Source: Gnetum montanum (Eukaryota; Streptophyta; Gnetopsida; Gnetales; Gnetaceae). Taken from it: DNA of 64,000 bases. Position 1 is the first letter of the stretch. Every line of letters begins with the position of its first letter. Positions 44,990 to 57,284 of this stretch are shown here, one piece after another. Below the pieces are notes generated by a model. That model saw nothing but the letters and a program-made list of their open reading frames with translations, made no database searches and was not told the DNA's origin. Location of the stretch: NCBI GenBank assembly GCA_015680685.1, contig MNCI01030420.1, positions 667,777-731,776 on the forward strand, written 5' to 3'. A program made the translations under genes and the position numbers.

Positions 44990-46340
44990 TATGACCAATC
45001 ATATGAGTTATGACTAGGAAACACTATGAGTCATAAGGATTTATGCAATACTCGCAAGGACCCTCATCACCAGAGGATGAGAAAGGCTCATTTTGACCTT
45101 TGTGAATGCTCTTAGAGTGAGAGAGCCTACCTTTACCTTCTTCTATATATCTCTTTTTGTGTTCATATGGTTGTATTGCTTTGGTAATGACTTCAACCAC
45201 ATTAGCCTTAATGTCCTTAAGGATAGTGGTCACCTTTTCATCCATCACGTTCCAAACTTAGTACACTCTGTAAGACATGTTTATCAAGGAATTTGGTTAT
45301 AACTTAGTCTTGCACCAAGACCTCAACTATATTGGGAGGTTCAATGGTAGCTTTAATATTTTTAGCCACCCTTCTACTTGCAAGGTTGCAGCTATACTTC
45401 TTAGTAAATTATCACTTTGACCATTCATCCTTCATGTTTGTAATCATGTCCAAGAGTGCTTTGATTTAGGCTATATACTTTTTATGTACCTAGTCCATCA
45501 CGTACATGTATATGTACTTTCTTGAATTTTTTTGCCTTAACCCTTTCATGATGTGCATCAACTGCTTTCTTTGGCTAAATTCATGATTTAGACAGCGATG
45601 AATAGTTTTCATATACCTCTTCATGGTGATGTCTAAAGATTTATATGCATATTGCCTCCATCTTATCATGTCCTTTAAAATGTTAGAAATAACATCATAG
45701 GTCTAAAATTTTGTGTAGAATATTTTTTCCATGTCTATCTATCTTTAAATTGATTTAGAAAGCAAGGATTTGTACTAGGTATTTGCATGTTCAATGAAGG
45801 TACAAGGAAATAATTATAACTTTTATTAGTCACTTGCAATCTCTTATAGGTAGCAACAATTATTAAAGAATTGCATCTAAAGTTAAGGATCATCATTATA
45901 ATACCCTTTATAATTGGAGCATCCATCATGTTGACTCAATTAATGCAACTATCATGAACATGCTTCCTTTGAATGTGCATAGCTTTATCATCCCAGTAAA
46001 AATAGGGGTCATCACATCACTAAAAGGTTTAGAAAAATGCATATGCTAGAATTTGAGGAGGAGATCATCATTTTAAAATATGGTTATACTTCAGTTACTA
46101 ATACCTAACAATAAACCTTCATGATAGAGTGGTCCTTTTTCTTTAATATCTACTTTGTCCTCCTTGCCTCCATCTAAGAGATCAAATGAAAAGTTATGAC
46201 TAGCCTTATCTTCCACCATTTTATCTCAGAGATCCTACATGTACAAAGGTTTATATTCATCATACATTGATTCTTAAGCTACATAGAATGTATGATATCA
46301 TCTAGCCTCATGTTGATCAGGGACTCCTTAAGATCTTTTG
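44990..46340 (-). pseudogene. gag: GyF gag, decayed
   Basis: On the minus strand, downstream of the primer site at 46636-46654. Gag landmarks: RWRQYAYKSLDITMKRYM, then HEFSQRKQLMHIMKGL (about 45540-45640), which match the ALERYYSLL...GFSKKRLTYHIMDGL region of GyM. Near the end (45024-45248) there is MMDEKVTTILKDIKANVVEV, a GKG-rich linker and CEYC, corresponding to the acidic/zinc-knuckle end of the other gags. Many stops. It is cut at about 44984 by the leader remnant after the Gy1 LTR. Confidence 0.72.
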
Positions 46341-46635
46341 TTGTAGCCATGACCAATCCTTGAGAGAACTATTCATGAACATCCTGTAACATTTCTTGCT
46401 CATCTTAATGATAAGCCAAAATGATCAATGAAAGTTTCACATCCTCTAACTATAAAAATTTGGTGGAATCTCTTCTTTATTTTTGTATATTTCCTATGTC
46501 TTTGGTGAGCTCTTAGCATTATTATCCATATCATTTGTGTTCAAAGTATGCACAAAAATTTAAAAACACACACATGGTTTGAATAAATGTTAGAATAAAA
46601 AATATAAAAGTATTTCTAATAAATTTACCAATACC

Positions 46636-46654
46636 TTTCCTAGCAATGGTGTCA
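46636..46654 (-). other. GyF primer binding site (tRNA-Asp type, decayed)
   Basis: Minus strand TGACACCATTGCTAGGAAA next to the LTR end TGATAAGG... on the plus strand. It matches the tRNA-Asp complement with mostly G-to-A changes. Confidence 0.7.
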
Positions 46655-46655
46655 A

Positions 46656-47741
46656 TGATAAGGATCCCACCATTTTTGACTAATGGATTTATCATACAAA
46701 ATGTAGTGCAAAGTAGTCATAAGATTTGAAGATAATGTTGATTGGATTGTCAAGAATACTCATGCATATCTTTGTATTCAATAAATATAAAAGAGATTAT
46801 AATACATATGATACAAGGGGAAGCACACAATTCCATGGTAGAAAATATAAAAAATATTTATAATTTTATGTTTTATGATTTTTATGGATTTTATGAATAT
46901 AAGAATGAAATAATAATAAATACAATGCATTGTAATCCCTCATGAAAATAGGTGCAATGCTTGTAAAAACTTATGTGTATCATGATTCCTTATAGAATAG
47001 TGCAACACCTCACATGAAAAGCAATAAAATAACTCTTAGTTACAACCTCAATGACCCAAGATGATGTTGTACACTTATGACCTTCTTACATAAGGATCAA
47101 TAGTTATTTCTCAATTATATAAAAATTAAATAAATATTTTAAGTATCTTAATGTTTAAGAATCAATAGTATACTAGGTGAACATGATAAGGTTTATTCAC
47201 TATGCAAACAAAAAAATTTGTATCGACTAAATGGTTGCAAGCTACATAAATACTGTAGCATTCTAATAGAGTCTAAACATACTTGTGAAAGTGACGAATC
47301 AAATACATACATAGACAAGGAAAGAAAATCAACTTACCTAAGGGAAAAAAGATATTCATATAAATAGGCTTCCAAAAGCTTAAATGAAATGAATGTTATG
47401 TCTAAGTTGTGTATGAGAACTCATCCTAGATATTTATAGTTTTTGTAACACAAAAGTAGGAATTCACTAGTGCTCAAACTTAATAGAGGTCTGCCAACAT
47501 AACCTAGGCCACTCGAGATCACACTACATATAAAGGGATCAAACCATACCTACCATGAAGGTGTGTTAATGCCCATATAATAACACAAGAGGTACACTAA
47601 TGCAGGGTAGTCAACGTATCCACTCCCTAGCATAATTCATTTGCTAGTTCTAAATGAAAGCTAAAATACAAGGAACCTATTGATAGGTTTTTAGGATTCC
47701 CAAAAAAATCTATAATCATCCTATGAATCCCAAAACATGCA
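46656..47741 (-). repeat. GyF 5' LTR (upper boundary approximate)
   Basis: Starts (plus coordinates) with TGATAAGG directly after the primer site. The upper part, 47083-47735, is homologous to 5958-6602. The likely minus-strand start TGCATGTTTTGG lies at about 47741, giving roughly 1.1 kb. The upper end is an estimate. Confidence 0.6.
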
Positions 47742-47947
47742 TAAAACTTTAAAGTATGAAATGTGAGGTAAGGATGCAAACCTGAAAAGTAAAAATCTTA
47801 ACCATATGTGTGCGAACTATAAACATAGGGTGTGAAATACTTCCCAAGTCTAGGGCTTATGATAAACATTCTAAATTCCACTAGATAACTTATTAGAAAA
47901 ATACAATGAACTCTAATAGAATTAACTAACTAGTTTATGTTAATACC
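47742..47947. other. No gene; probable GyE leader
   Basis: Between the upper end of the GyF LTR and the GyE primer site. No coding or repeat signal beyond its position downstream (minus strand) of the GyE primer site. Confidence 0.4.
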
Positions 47948-47966
47948 ATCCATGGTAATGATGCCA
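47948..47966 (-). other. GyE primer binding site (tRNA-Asp type, decayed)
   Basis: Minus strand TGGCATCATTACCATGGAT, matching the tRNA-Asp complement at 13 of 19 positions; five of the six differences are transitions. Confidence 0.72.
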
Positions 47967-48407
47967 AACTTGAGCAATGAGAGTTATTAGTGCCCAACTG
48001 TACAAGTCACAAGTATACATGTGTAACTAGATCATAATCCATGGATGAAATGATATTGTGTACTAGTATGTTTGGAATCCTTATCTTCTTACTAAAGTTA
48101 GTAAAGTCTAAAATGAATGATTTAACTCTTAGTAAGGTCTATGATAAGTTGATGTTGATCGGCTCATAGAGTACTAGAGTAAAACATTGTATAATGAATG
48201 TAAATTCTATTAACTAAAGCGTAATGAAATTGAAATGCTAATCTAGCCTAATGACAATAAGTGTCTAGTCCAAACTTACCATACATACTCTAGGCTAATA
48301 TAATCACCATTAGAATTACCAAGTAACTTACTATTGAGAAAATTAAGATAAGTCATTACTACATTATAGATGATTATATTTGTGCACTCAAAACTAGTCA
48401 TATTTAT

Positions 48408-49510
48408 TGAAACACCTCACAAAAAATTAATATTACGTGCATAAGAATCCTTAAATCCAAATTCGCATTGTAATTTGATGGGAATTTAAAGGTAGACACA
48501 ATTGTCTTATTTTTCGATCAAAGATCTTTCACTATGACCTTATTCTAGCAAAATTTTGAGCATTTTTCAATGTGTAAAATGAAATTTACAGCTCACAAGC
48601 TAGAACTTCATTTATGCTAATGTATGGAGGCCCAAGATGTTAATAAGTTGCCAAAATTTGGTAGAAAAAGCCAAAAATGTTGGTGGCCCACATGTTAGAA
48701 TTTGGGTAATGAAAATAGCCTAAATATGCCACCAAATTTGGCAAGAAAATCTCTATACGTTGGTGGCCTATACAATATAGTTGTGGATGGTAAAAAATAC
48801 CACATATGTTGGTATTTTGTGCCCAAAAATTAAAAACGTTGGTGTACCATGTGCTATATATTTTGGTCACCGAAGGGCATTAGAAACTTTGTAGGGAATG
48901 GCTATAATTTGGCATAATCAAACTAGCAAAAAATCAGTGAATGTATTGCTTCTTTAAATCAAAGTTTGCATCATTTTTAGGACTTTTTTGAATCATTTTC
49001 ATTCAGCCCAAACTTGAGATTTTCAAAGTATTGTAAACATTCAAGAGTTCATAATCATTTCCCTGTAGTGCAAATCATCAGAGCAGAGAGAACCTATGAA
49101 GAACAACTATTAGGAGTAGATTAGTGAAGAAAGAAAAGTGCAGATTAGTTGCAATGCACACCCTATCATCTACATTGGACTTCAAAGACATTCTTGTATT
49201 CTCAAGATTTTACAACTCATGATCTATATTTCCTAAACCTTCATTTTCATAGATTTTTTAATACAAAAGTTGTAGTTTCTTTGTTTTGCCATATTATTTT
49301 GTGCATCTCTGTGTTCTTGAATTTAGCACTTGAAACACTATTTCATACATTTTCATTTCTTTTCGTAATAGTTGGTAATAGATGTTTTAGATCTCAAGTA
49401 ATCCACAAGACCATTTAAGGTGCTCCAGATCCTTTTTGAGGCCCATGGATCCTAGAGTTAGACTATTCCATTCTGGGATTTTTGGTTTTTTAGCATTGAA
49501 TTTTCCAAGC
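48408..49510. mobile_element. Insertion of unknown type within the GyE LTR
   Basis: This stretch has no counterpart in the other LTRs. It begins near TGAAACACCTCAC and ends near TTTTCCAAGCA. The TGAAACACC start is like the TGTAACACC start of many plant LTRs, so a solo LTR is possible, but no target duplication is visible and the borders are approximate. It contains the degenerate tandem repeat at 48619-48890 and an open frame of 89 codons (49149-49418), rich in Phe/Leu/His and not convincing. Confidence 0.45.
48619..48890. repeat. Degenerate tandem repeat, about 45-bp units
   Basis: About five imperfect units that each combine an AATTTGG(T/C)A(A/G)GAAAA-like half with an A(A/T)(A/G)(C/T)GTTGGTGGCC-like half. 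Key sites are GTTGGTGGCC near 48680 and 48760 and GTTGGT near 48800 and 48838. Confidence 0.55.
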
Positions 49511-49920
49511 ATCACACGTATTCCACCAATGAACTAGTAAAATGAAAATGTAAATGACATTGTAAAAGTAAATGATAATAGAATGTAAATCTAGTCTAAG
49601 TGATATGTTGTAATGATGAAGAACAATCTCAATCTTTAATACTAGACATGAAGTGTATCTAGGTACATTCCACTCAAATAAAGATATTATACAACTATTT
49701 ATCATCACCTTGAAAACACTCACTACTATCTCTAAGTTTGTTAAAATAAAATGATTAAATTTTATCTAAGGGTTAAACTAAGAGGTGAGTTTAATATAAT
49801 GATGAGCTTATATTTATAAGCATGACCTCAATCTATTACATTGTTTTTATGACATCGTAGAATGAGTTAAAATATCATAACTACAATATTTTGGTTGATA
49901 CATGCAATTTCAATTTATCA

Positions 49921-51554
49921 CATACTTATTATAGAGATTTGAATGAATTCTTGAGCCTTAATTATGTATTCTAATTGAGATTCAAAGTTTCATGTTGAAA
50001 ATTTGGATATTTTAGAGCATAACAAAATTCCTATTTGTTATTAACTCGTGGTATGTTTCAAAATCTTCCTATACAAATCATGACTCATAATCATTTTTGC
50101 ATAAAATTGACTACAAATATCTCTCTGTACCTTTTTATTGAAACTTAGATTCATGATGGACTAAAATTGAAACTAAAAACAACCAATAGATTCAGGTAGG
50201 ATTCATACATTACTATATGTACTCTTATTATTATTATTATTATTTGGGTGAGACTTTTTTTTTTAAACTAGAACTAGATTGGAGGCCAAGGGTGGGATGT
50301 GTCAAAATTTAAAATATTTTTTTAATAATATTTATTCCAAGATATATAAGAAAATTAGAACTTTATAACTTAACATTACCCACCAAAATTGAACCATAGC
50401 TAATCTAAATCTTTTGTAGAATGTAAGTATAACTTTTATAACTTAGCACTAGTCACTAGAAATGAACTCATAACTTGTTCTTTTGAGAAAATACTAGAAC
50501 ATAGTATTATATGAATCTAAAAAGGAAAATAAAAAATTAGACATGTATTTTAAATAAATAATATGCCACAACAAAGAAAAAGGGAAACTATAATCAACAC
50601 ATAAGCCCATATGCCTATGCTTAGTTACATTCAAGAAATATCAAACCACAAAAGATAAAGTACATTATGAGGCCAAGTGTTGCTAATGTGGAGGGTAGAA
50701 CATGTGATTAGTCAATAAGGCATGTAGTGGTGAATTAACTAAATAGTCAATGGATCATTGGTGGAGTCTATGGAGATGGAGGACTAGGCGAAAGCTACAA
50801 GGTGAAGGAAGTGACTATTCCAAAGGGCTATGAGTTGTTATGTGGTAGGCTTTTTAAGGGTTTTCTATCATTTGGAATATTAATGTGTGGACTTGGGATG
50901 GAGGATTTGAAAGAGGGATGGTTATGGGAGCAAGCACTAGGCTAGTTATGGATGAAAGGTTAGTGATTGAAGGAGTTTGGAAAAGCACTTAAGGGAGAAA
51001 TATTGGATGTGGATGAGTGGCATGGAGGAAAGCAAAAAGTTGTGGCTATGTACATGGGATCACTCAAGGTTGGAAATTAATTGTTATGGATGCCTATCAA
51101 AGAAAAATATTTTTATGGTAGTTTATACAAATTTTCTTTCAAAGATAAATATTTTACTAGTTATAAAAATTCAAAGTCACATTAACAATTTGAATTATAT
51201 ATCACATTATTTGGAAATAGCTTAGAAAATGAAAAAATAAGAAAAAAAACCTTAATAAGTTATTTTTTAAAATATATATTTTATAGACCTCAAGTCCAAA
51301 ATTTAAATCAAAATTATCATCTCTATAAGTAAATTCATCTTTTAAAGATGTCTTTCCATTTATATCCTAGTCCCAAATACAAATCAAATTTATCATTTCT
51401 CTTTCTTGATAAATATTCATTAATTCTTCTTATCTATAATTTATGTGATGTATTCCTCAAAATCTATAAATTAGTAAAAGTATATTTTGTTTATATTTTT
51501 TACATAAAAACATAAATGCATTTTATAATATAAATAAAAATTTTGAAATAAAAA
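49921..51554. other. No gene recognised
   Basis: AT-rich sequence with a short (TTA)n tract at about 50225-50243. A plus-strand open stretch of 82 codons at 50977-51225 has no recognisable domain. Confidence 0.5.
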
Positions 51555-53712
51555 ATTTTACTAGACCTTACATCTTAACTATTTCTTATCTTTTTAATGT
51601 TACTCCAAATGCCATAAACTTTATGCCAATCTATCTTTGATTTTGAAGGGCTCATTAGTGAAATTTACATTAAAGCGCCTAATGTCTTAATTAACAGCTG
51701 AAATTTTAATACACCTTTAATCAAATTATATTTAGAAAATCATCTCTCATAAGAAGTATTAATAAGAAGTACCATCACTGCTTTCCACAATTTAAATAAA
51801 TTTAGGTAGCTAGAATGTAAACCAAAACTACAAAATGCCCTCCATTCTCCTTTTATTAAGAATCCTTTGTAGTTATACCATAAGCAACTAATAAATGAAT
51901 AAATTTCTTTTCGTATACATCAAAATTAATTAGTTAGGTTTCACATTTTTCAAAGGTTCTACTTTAAAATTCCTTGAAGATTCTTTGTAACCAATCTTTT
52001 GCAATATTTCTTTATTTTCAACATCTACTAAATACAATGTTAGATTATATAAATTCATAGAACCAAAGAAGATGATAATTGGAAATATTTCATTTAAGTA
52101 ATATATTAATATTTGAGCATAATTTCTTACTAAAAGCTTGTAGCTCTATAAATATCCATCTATGTAAGAAATTTTTTAAATATTTCTATTTCATATTTTA
52201 GAATTTTAATCATTCTTAATTGATGTTGATGTTGTTCATTGTTATATTTTATTTCTAAATATATGTATTTAGATGTAATTAAAAATTGAGATAAGTGTTT
52301 TGCTTCATCAATAAATGTAGCAAACCTTAAGAACAATCTTTTAAGGATTGTGATGATAAAATCCAATGTTGATCTTAACAAAGTAGCATTCAAAGTTTCT
52401 TATTATAGAACCTTATTCAACTTATTCAATTTTGTCATAATATTTGTAAGTATAAGCAAATAAAATTAAACAGAAAAAAATTGTATGATATTATACAATA
52501 ACTCAGCTTTTCATTTTTTTTTATAGTTTTTTCCTTCTATCACAATCTCATGATCAATGGTAGTAAAACAACAATTCTTTTGCACATTTGTTCTTTTGAT
52601 AATCATCTTATGTCATGAACCTATAAAACTTGAAGTTTAAAAGTTCCCATCCTTTCTTCTAATGTAAAAAGCTCATTACAATTTTTTAAATGGTTTAGAA
52701 TCCAATAATAAATTTTTTTTTCCAACTTATTAATAAAATGAATTTCACAAATGGTTTTATAAGCATATGTAGCTACTAATGCTTTACCGTGTGCAACACA
52801 ATGAATTTCTATTAAGTTAGAACATCCTTCCTTGAAAGAGATATAAAACCATTATCATTACCAACCATATAAGATGCTCCATTACTTGATATAGTTACCA
52901 AAGATTTATTAATAAGTACTCTTTTTGTTTTTAACTCTTAAATTATCCTATATACAATTTCATCTTTTCCATCATTAATTTTTATGATTTTCCTATACTA
53001 TGTTTCTAATGCTTCCATTTCTTTTGGTTTTAAATATGTTCCATAAACAATAAGATGCTTTTCCAATCTTCTATTAGTGCTTTTATTTACAAGAATAAAA
53101 AAAAGGAACTTTTTACAATTTCATCTATTTATTTTTCTTATAAATATTAAGAAATGAAGAAAATGAATTTAGTTTATGCCTTGTGATTCCTATAATAAGC
53201 ATAATTCTTTTCTTTTTAAATTTGGAATATTAAGGGCCATAAGAAAAGAGCAAAGTGATTCATATTTCAAAACGGCAATATCTTTCTTGGATATCCAATA
53301 AACTATCCTCGTTAATACTACTATCTTATTCCTATTAATATCATCAAGGAATTTTATATGTTTTGTAATAGAAGGTATTTTTTTTCTCATTTACATACAC
53401 CCATCTTGGTTGAAAATTTGAATTTGCATGTGTAATAGATGCATCATGTTATTGTGAATACAACTGTTTTCTAGACCCCATGGTTCACTAGATTTATATG
53501 TTTCATAATGTTTACATTTCATCACTATTTTCCCTTCAACAACATAAGTTTCTAGCCATTTAAAACTTTCACGCTATTCTAAGTTTGTTGGTTCTTTATT
53601 CAACTCAATAGTCTCTTCAATTGATCATGTATTAAATCACTTTGTAATTGAAGCCTAATTCTTTTCTTTTCTTTTCTTATAATATTTGAAGTCATGGTTT
53701 ATAATTTCTAAG
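51555..53712 (-). pseudogene. hAT-family transposase-like pseudogene (DUF4371/C17orf113-like)
   Basis: Read on the minus strand from about 53700. The N-terminal part has WLETYVVEGKIVMKCKHYET and a SEPWGLENSC zinc-finger-like segment. The middle has LTRIVYWISKKDIAVLKYES then LCSFLMALNIPNLK (53190-53390). Further on comes IEIHCVAHGKALVATYAYKT (about 52720-52800), then VHDIRWLSKEQMCKR with stops. The C-terminal hAT dimerisation segment is RFSKYNLIKGVLKFQLLIKT, then LGALM and KIDWHKVYGIWSNIKK, at about 51590-51760. These motifs and their order match the hAT-related family seen in plants as zinc finger 862-like proteins. The normal protein is about 600-700 residues, and this 2.1-kb span fits. Stops and frameshifts are many. 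No terminal inverted repeats were found. Confidence 0.82.
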
Positions 53713-55925
53713 TTTTAATTAATATTTAACTTTATGATAGATAACACTTAAAACATGTGAAGGCTAGAAAAGTAAAATTAGAAATTCTTCACATCTAAAA
53801 ATGTAATTTTTATAAATTATAAATTCAAACATGGAGATGGAGTAGCAATATATTAGCAGTAAGGAAATATATTTTATATACTATAAAAATGCTATATGTA
53901 CCACCTTTGCATTGTAAAGTTAATTAGTTTGCAATAAACATTATAATCCTAAGTAGGGAAAATAATATACACAAAAAGATCCAAAAAAACCCTTAAATAT
54001 TACCATTTAAAAATCATGTTATTCCAAAAATTATATAAAAACCCCTTACATAATGTAACCAATTATTTAGAAGATGTTTAAAAACTAAAATTTATTCTAA
54101 AATTAATAGATAAACAATATTTGAGTTCTGTAGGTTGTAAAAATATTATAACATTGCATTTGAAAATCATTTGCCTAATAAAATAATCAAATAGAGGAAC
54201 TAATAAATACATAATATTTTACAAAGAATAATTCTAAGAATACTTGAAGCTTGATATTGAATTATAATAGAGTTTTTTGAATAAAAATATTAACATATAT
54301 TCTTCTTCAATGTTGAATACAAAGGTCATTCTACCTAAAGAAATGTGAAAATAGAGATAAAACAAAAGAAATTAAAGAAACAAGAGCAACTCTAAGATTC
54401 AAAGAACAAAATAATAAAAACATAGAAAATACCTCAATGAAGTGAGATCATGAACAAAATAGACTAATAAGTAGTCACAATGTCAAATCCTTTATGTTTT
54501 AAAAAGTAAACTTATAACATAGTAAGAATACTACTTTTCTCAAGTTAAATATTTATTGGAACAACATGTACATTTTAGTGGCAATAGCTTCTTCTTCGTC
54601 TAACTTTAAGAAATAATTTCTTTACAAAAGGGCTAATAACTTTATAATGAATAATTACTTATGAAATGTTTCAATAGAAATAGAAATCTATTTATTCATT
54701 TGGAAACATTTAAGCAAATATAAATACATATAAATAAAAACATCAATAGACTAGCCACAAACACAAATATCAGCAATTTCTTCTTTATATCAAATACCAC
54801 TTGTTAATAGTAGCAATTTCTTCTTTATATCAAATACCTCTTGTTAATAGTAGCTTACTATTGTAAGATGCAAAATGATACCTATTTAAAAATCATAGGC
54901 TAAATATTTGTTGAAGTAGTATTTACTTTACTACAATAGTATCTTCTCTATATTTTGTTTTCCGACCAATAATCCTATCATAAATTTTAAAATGTTAAAT
55001 ACAAAGAACAATCTATTTATAAAATATATTATCTTAACAAATTTAAAGAAACAAATATAAGAAAAAGGAAAAACATACCTTGATGAAATAAAGATATTGA
55101 ATAAATACAAGTTAATAAGTCATAAGCAAATTTTGCAACAATTTCTTCTTCTACTCCTTTGTAGTGGTAGCTTTTTCTATTGTTGTATTTCAGAAACAAC
55201 ATTTTCTTTGAGAAAGTAAGAAAAATGAATAGTAGCAACAATTTCTTCTTTTTAGTAGCTTCTTTATATTTTATTCTATTGTTTCTTCATTTAAATGTAA
55301 AAATTTGTTTGTTCAAATCCTTGTGAATGAATGATGGATTTTAACTTATCACATTAACATTATAAAGTAATAGTCTTGATGATGCTCTTGATATTATTGA
55401 AGTATTGATATTGTTAATACTCTCAATGCTAATGCTACTGGTAACTAGTAAATTTTAAAAAGAAAATAGAAACATATTAAATACAAGTAAACGCGATAAG
55501 TAAATGTTACTGATATGTGTGATGATGTTGATAATATCAATGCCACTATTGATATTATATATGCTGGTTAAAGGGAGCAAAAATGTTAAGCCATTAAATA
55601 TAGGTACATAAATTACAAAATTACAATGCTATTAAATGTAGGTTCACACCCTATGAAACATATACCAAATTTATAAAAAATGTTTTAAGATTAAAGTTGG
55701 TGAAACTTGTCCAACCACACCAATATATATACATATAATAATACGTATATCTAAGATTACCTAGAAAAATGATAGCATTAAAATATTTTAAGTTATTAAA
55801 ATGCATAATTAATTAGATATTCTTATTATTTTTTACAATTAAAAAACTCAAATATAGACATACAAGCATCAGTTTCCACATTTGGGATGACTATCCTTCA
55901 AAGAAATGATTGATGATGGAGAGTG
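53713..55925. other. No gene recognised, very AT-rich
   Basis: I see no coding or retroelement signal apart from the 40-bp tandem duplication at 54772-54851 and recurring AATTTCTTCTT-type short motifs (54772-55260). It may hold the rest of the hAT element. Confidence 0.5.
54772..54851. repeat. Tandem duplication, two 40-bp units
   Basis: Two adjacent 40-base units (54772-54811 and 54812-54851) that differ at a single base (CCAC versus CCTC). Confidence 0.92.
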
Positions 55926-56099
55926 CTAAGAGGATATAGTACAAATACATCTAACATCAGGAGCATCTATCACTTGATCCAATGGAGAATGATTGTTGTA
56001 GCATTTTCTTGACTCACTTGAAGGGGCAGTGGCATTTGTTACATGTATGAAAAGAGTTAAAAACATGAAAAACATTGTCGATGTACTTGAGAGCTTCAT
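55926..56099 (-). CDS. Candidate small secreted peptide, 57 residues
   Basis: On the minus strand an ATG at 56099 opens MKLSSTSTMFFMFLTLFIHV, then TNATA, a textbook secretion signal with a basic start, a hydrophobic core and an A-T-A cleavage-like site. The short mature part (PSSESRKCYNNHSPLDQV, then IDAPDVRCICTISS) has three Cys. The open frame extends upstream to 56249, but the inner Met fits the signal peptide better. I do not recognise the family. It could be a first exon, a degraded secreted-peptide gene or chance. The surrounding DNA is not recognisably retroelement. Confidence 0.35.
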   Translation of the reverse strand: MKLSSTSTMFFMFLTLFIHVTNATAPSSESRKCYNNHSPLDQVIDAPDVRCICTISS

Positions 56100-56576
56100 T
56101 GCGGTTACTCTTAAAGATGTCAACATTAAGGATTGTCTATCATAAGCCAAAGCTTTAAGTAGGTCCTCATACTCATAGATGTGCATGGAATTCAACTCAT
56201 AACTTATTACATATGCTATGAATATTTGCAAATTTAGACAAAATTTCATGTACGGTTCACATTAGATACATGCTCACAAAGCTAAGCACATAGAATTCTC
56301 CATGGACATGTAAATGCAAATTTTTAAATTTTATTTAATTTAGTTTCATTTCACTTCATCAACATCAAATCTATGAATGATTATATCAAGCAGAAAACTT
56401 TGATTTCTAACTCTTGAATTAAAAAAAAATATTGTTATATTTAATGAACACAAAGGGGGAAAACTACTCATATGTTGGAGAAAGAAACACCATGATTATA
56501 CTAAAAAAATAATTTAATGAAAACTTTTCTTGAATATTCTTATAGCATCATAATAGTTTTTAATTATAATTATCCA

Positions 56577-57284
56577 TTAGTGGCAAAGTAGATCTTATTC
56601 CCAACCATACATATCATAAGTGTTCACATGCAATCTAGTCAAATTTTGTGGACATGGCTAGTAGGATGCCTTAAATACCTACGTATAGGATTATTGATGT
56701 ATGATTGAGGCATATGATGGCTCATATTATTAATTAAAATGTTAAAATATTAAATGACTAAACTAATTAATCTAAGTGTAAGAAAATATTCTAAGCTAGT
56801 TTAGCATAGAGCATCTATTTCCTACTTTTTGTACACATCCTAAACAAATACTAATGTTATCAAGTTACCAAGTGTTCACTTTTGAGATTATCAAATGCTA
56901 GTATATATGTTTGAAGTGGTTGTGCTCATGTGTATATGTTTACATGTAGAATAATTAAATATTTAAATAATAACATGAAAAGTAAATAAATACTAAATGT
57001 AAAGTACAAGAAAATAAATCAAAATGATAGTTTGAATGAGACAATAAAGAAAATAAATTTTAATTTTATTACCATCATGCATATGTATTTAGGTACATAG
57101 TACATTCAAAGAAAACTCCATACAACTTACTTAATCCATACTACAGGTACTTAGAGGAAAAAATATTCTAACTTTTGAGTAAGAAAATTGTAAGAGTTTG
57201 GTTGCCAACTAGTCAAAATATGTCATAAATATAGTGGGTATACATATTTACATAGGTAAGAGATAAGATAGTGTTGACGCATCA
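56577..57284 (-). repeat. GyD 3' LTR
   Basis: About 708 bases, partner of 62882-63586 (shared blocks TTTAGCATAGAGCAT, ATTTTATTACCATCATGCATA and GTACATAGTACA). The minus-strand start is TGATGCGTCAAC at 57284. The lower boundary is approximate. Confidence 0.8.

Larger units (their letters stand above)
47968..49920 (-). repeat. GyE 5' LTR, interrupted
   Basis: The two outer parts (47968-48407 and about 49511-49920) together make roughly 0.85 kb, the same size as the other LTRs, and follow the GyD and GyM LTRs in order (AATCCATGGATGAAATG block, ATTACCAAGTAAC block, then TATCTAGGTACATTCCACTC and a TATTTATAAGC TATA region near 49810). The minus-strand start is read as TGATAAATTG at 49920. About 1.1 kb of other DNA is inserted at about 48408. 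Confidence 0.65.

Noticed and set aside
50225-50243. (TTA)n microsatellite
   Set aside because: Short simple repeat common in AT-rich DNA; no special meaning.
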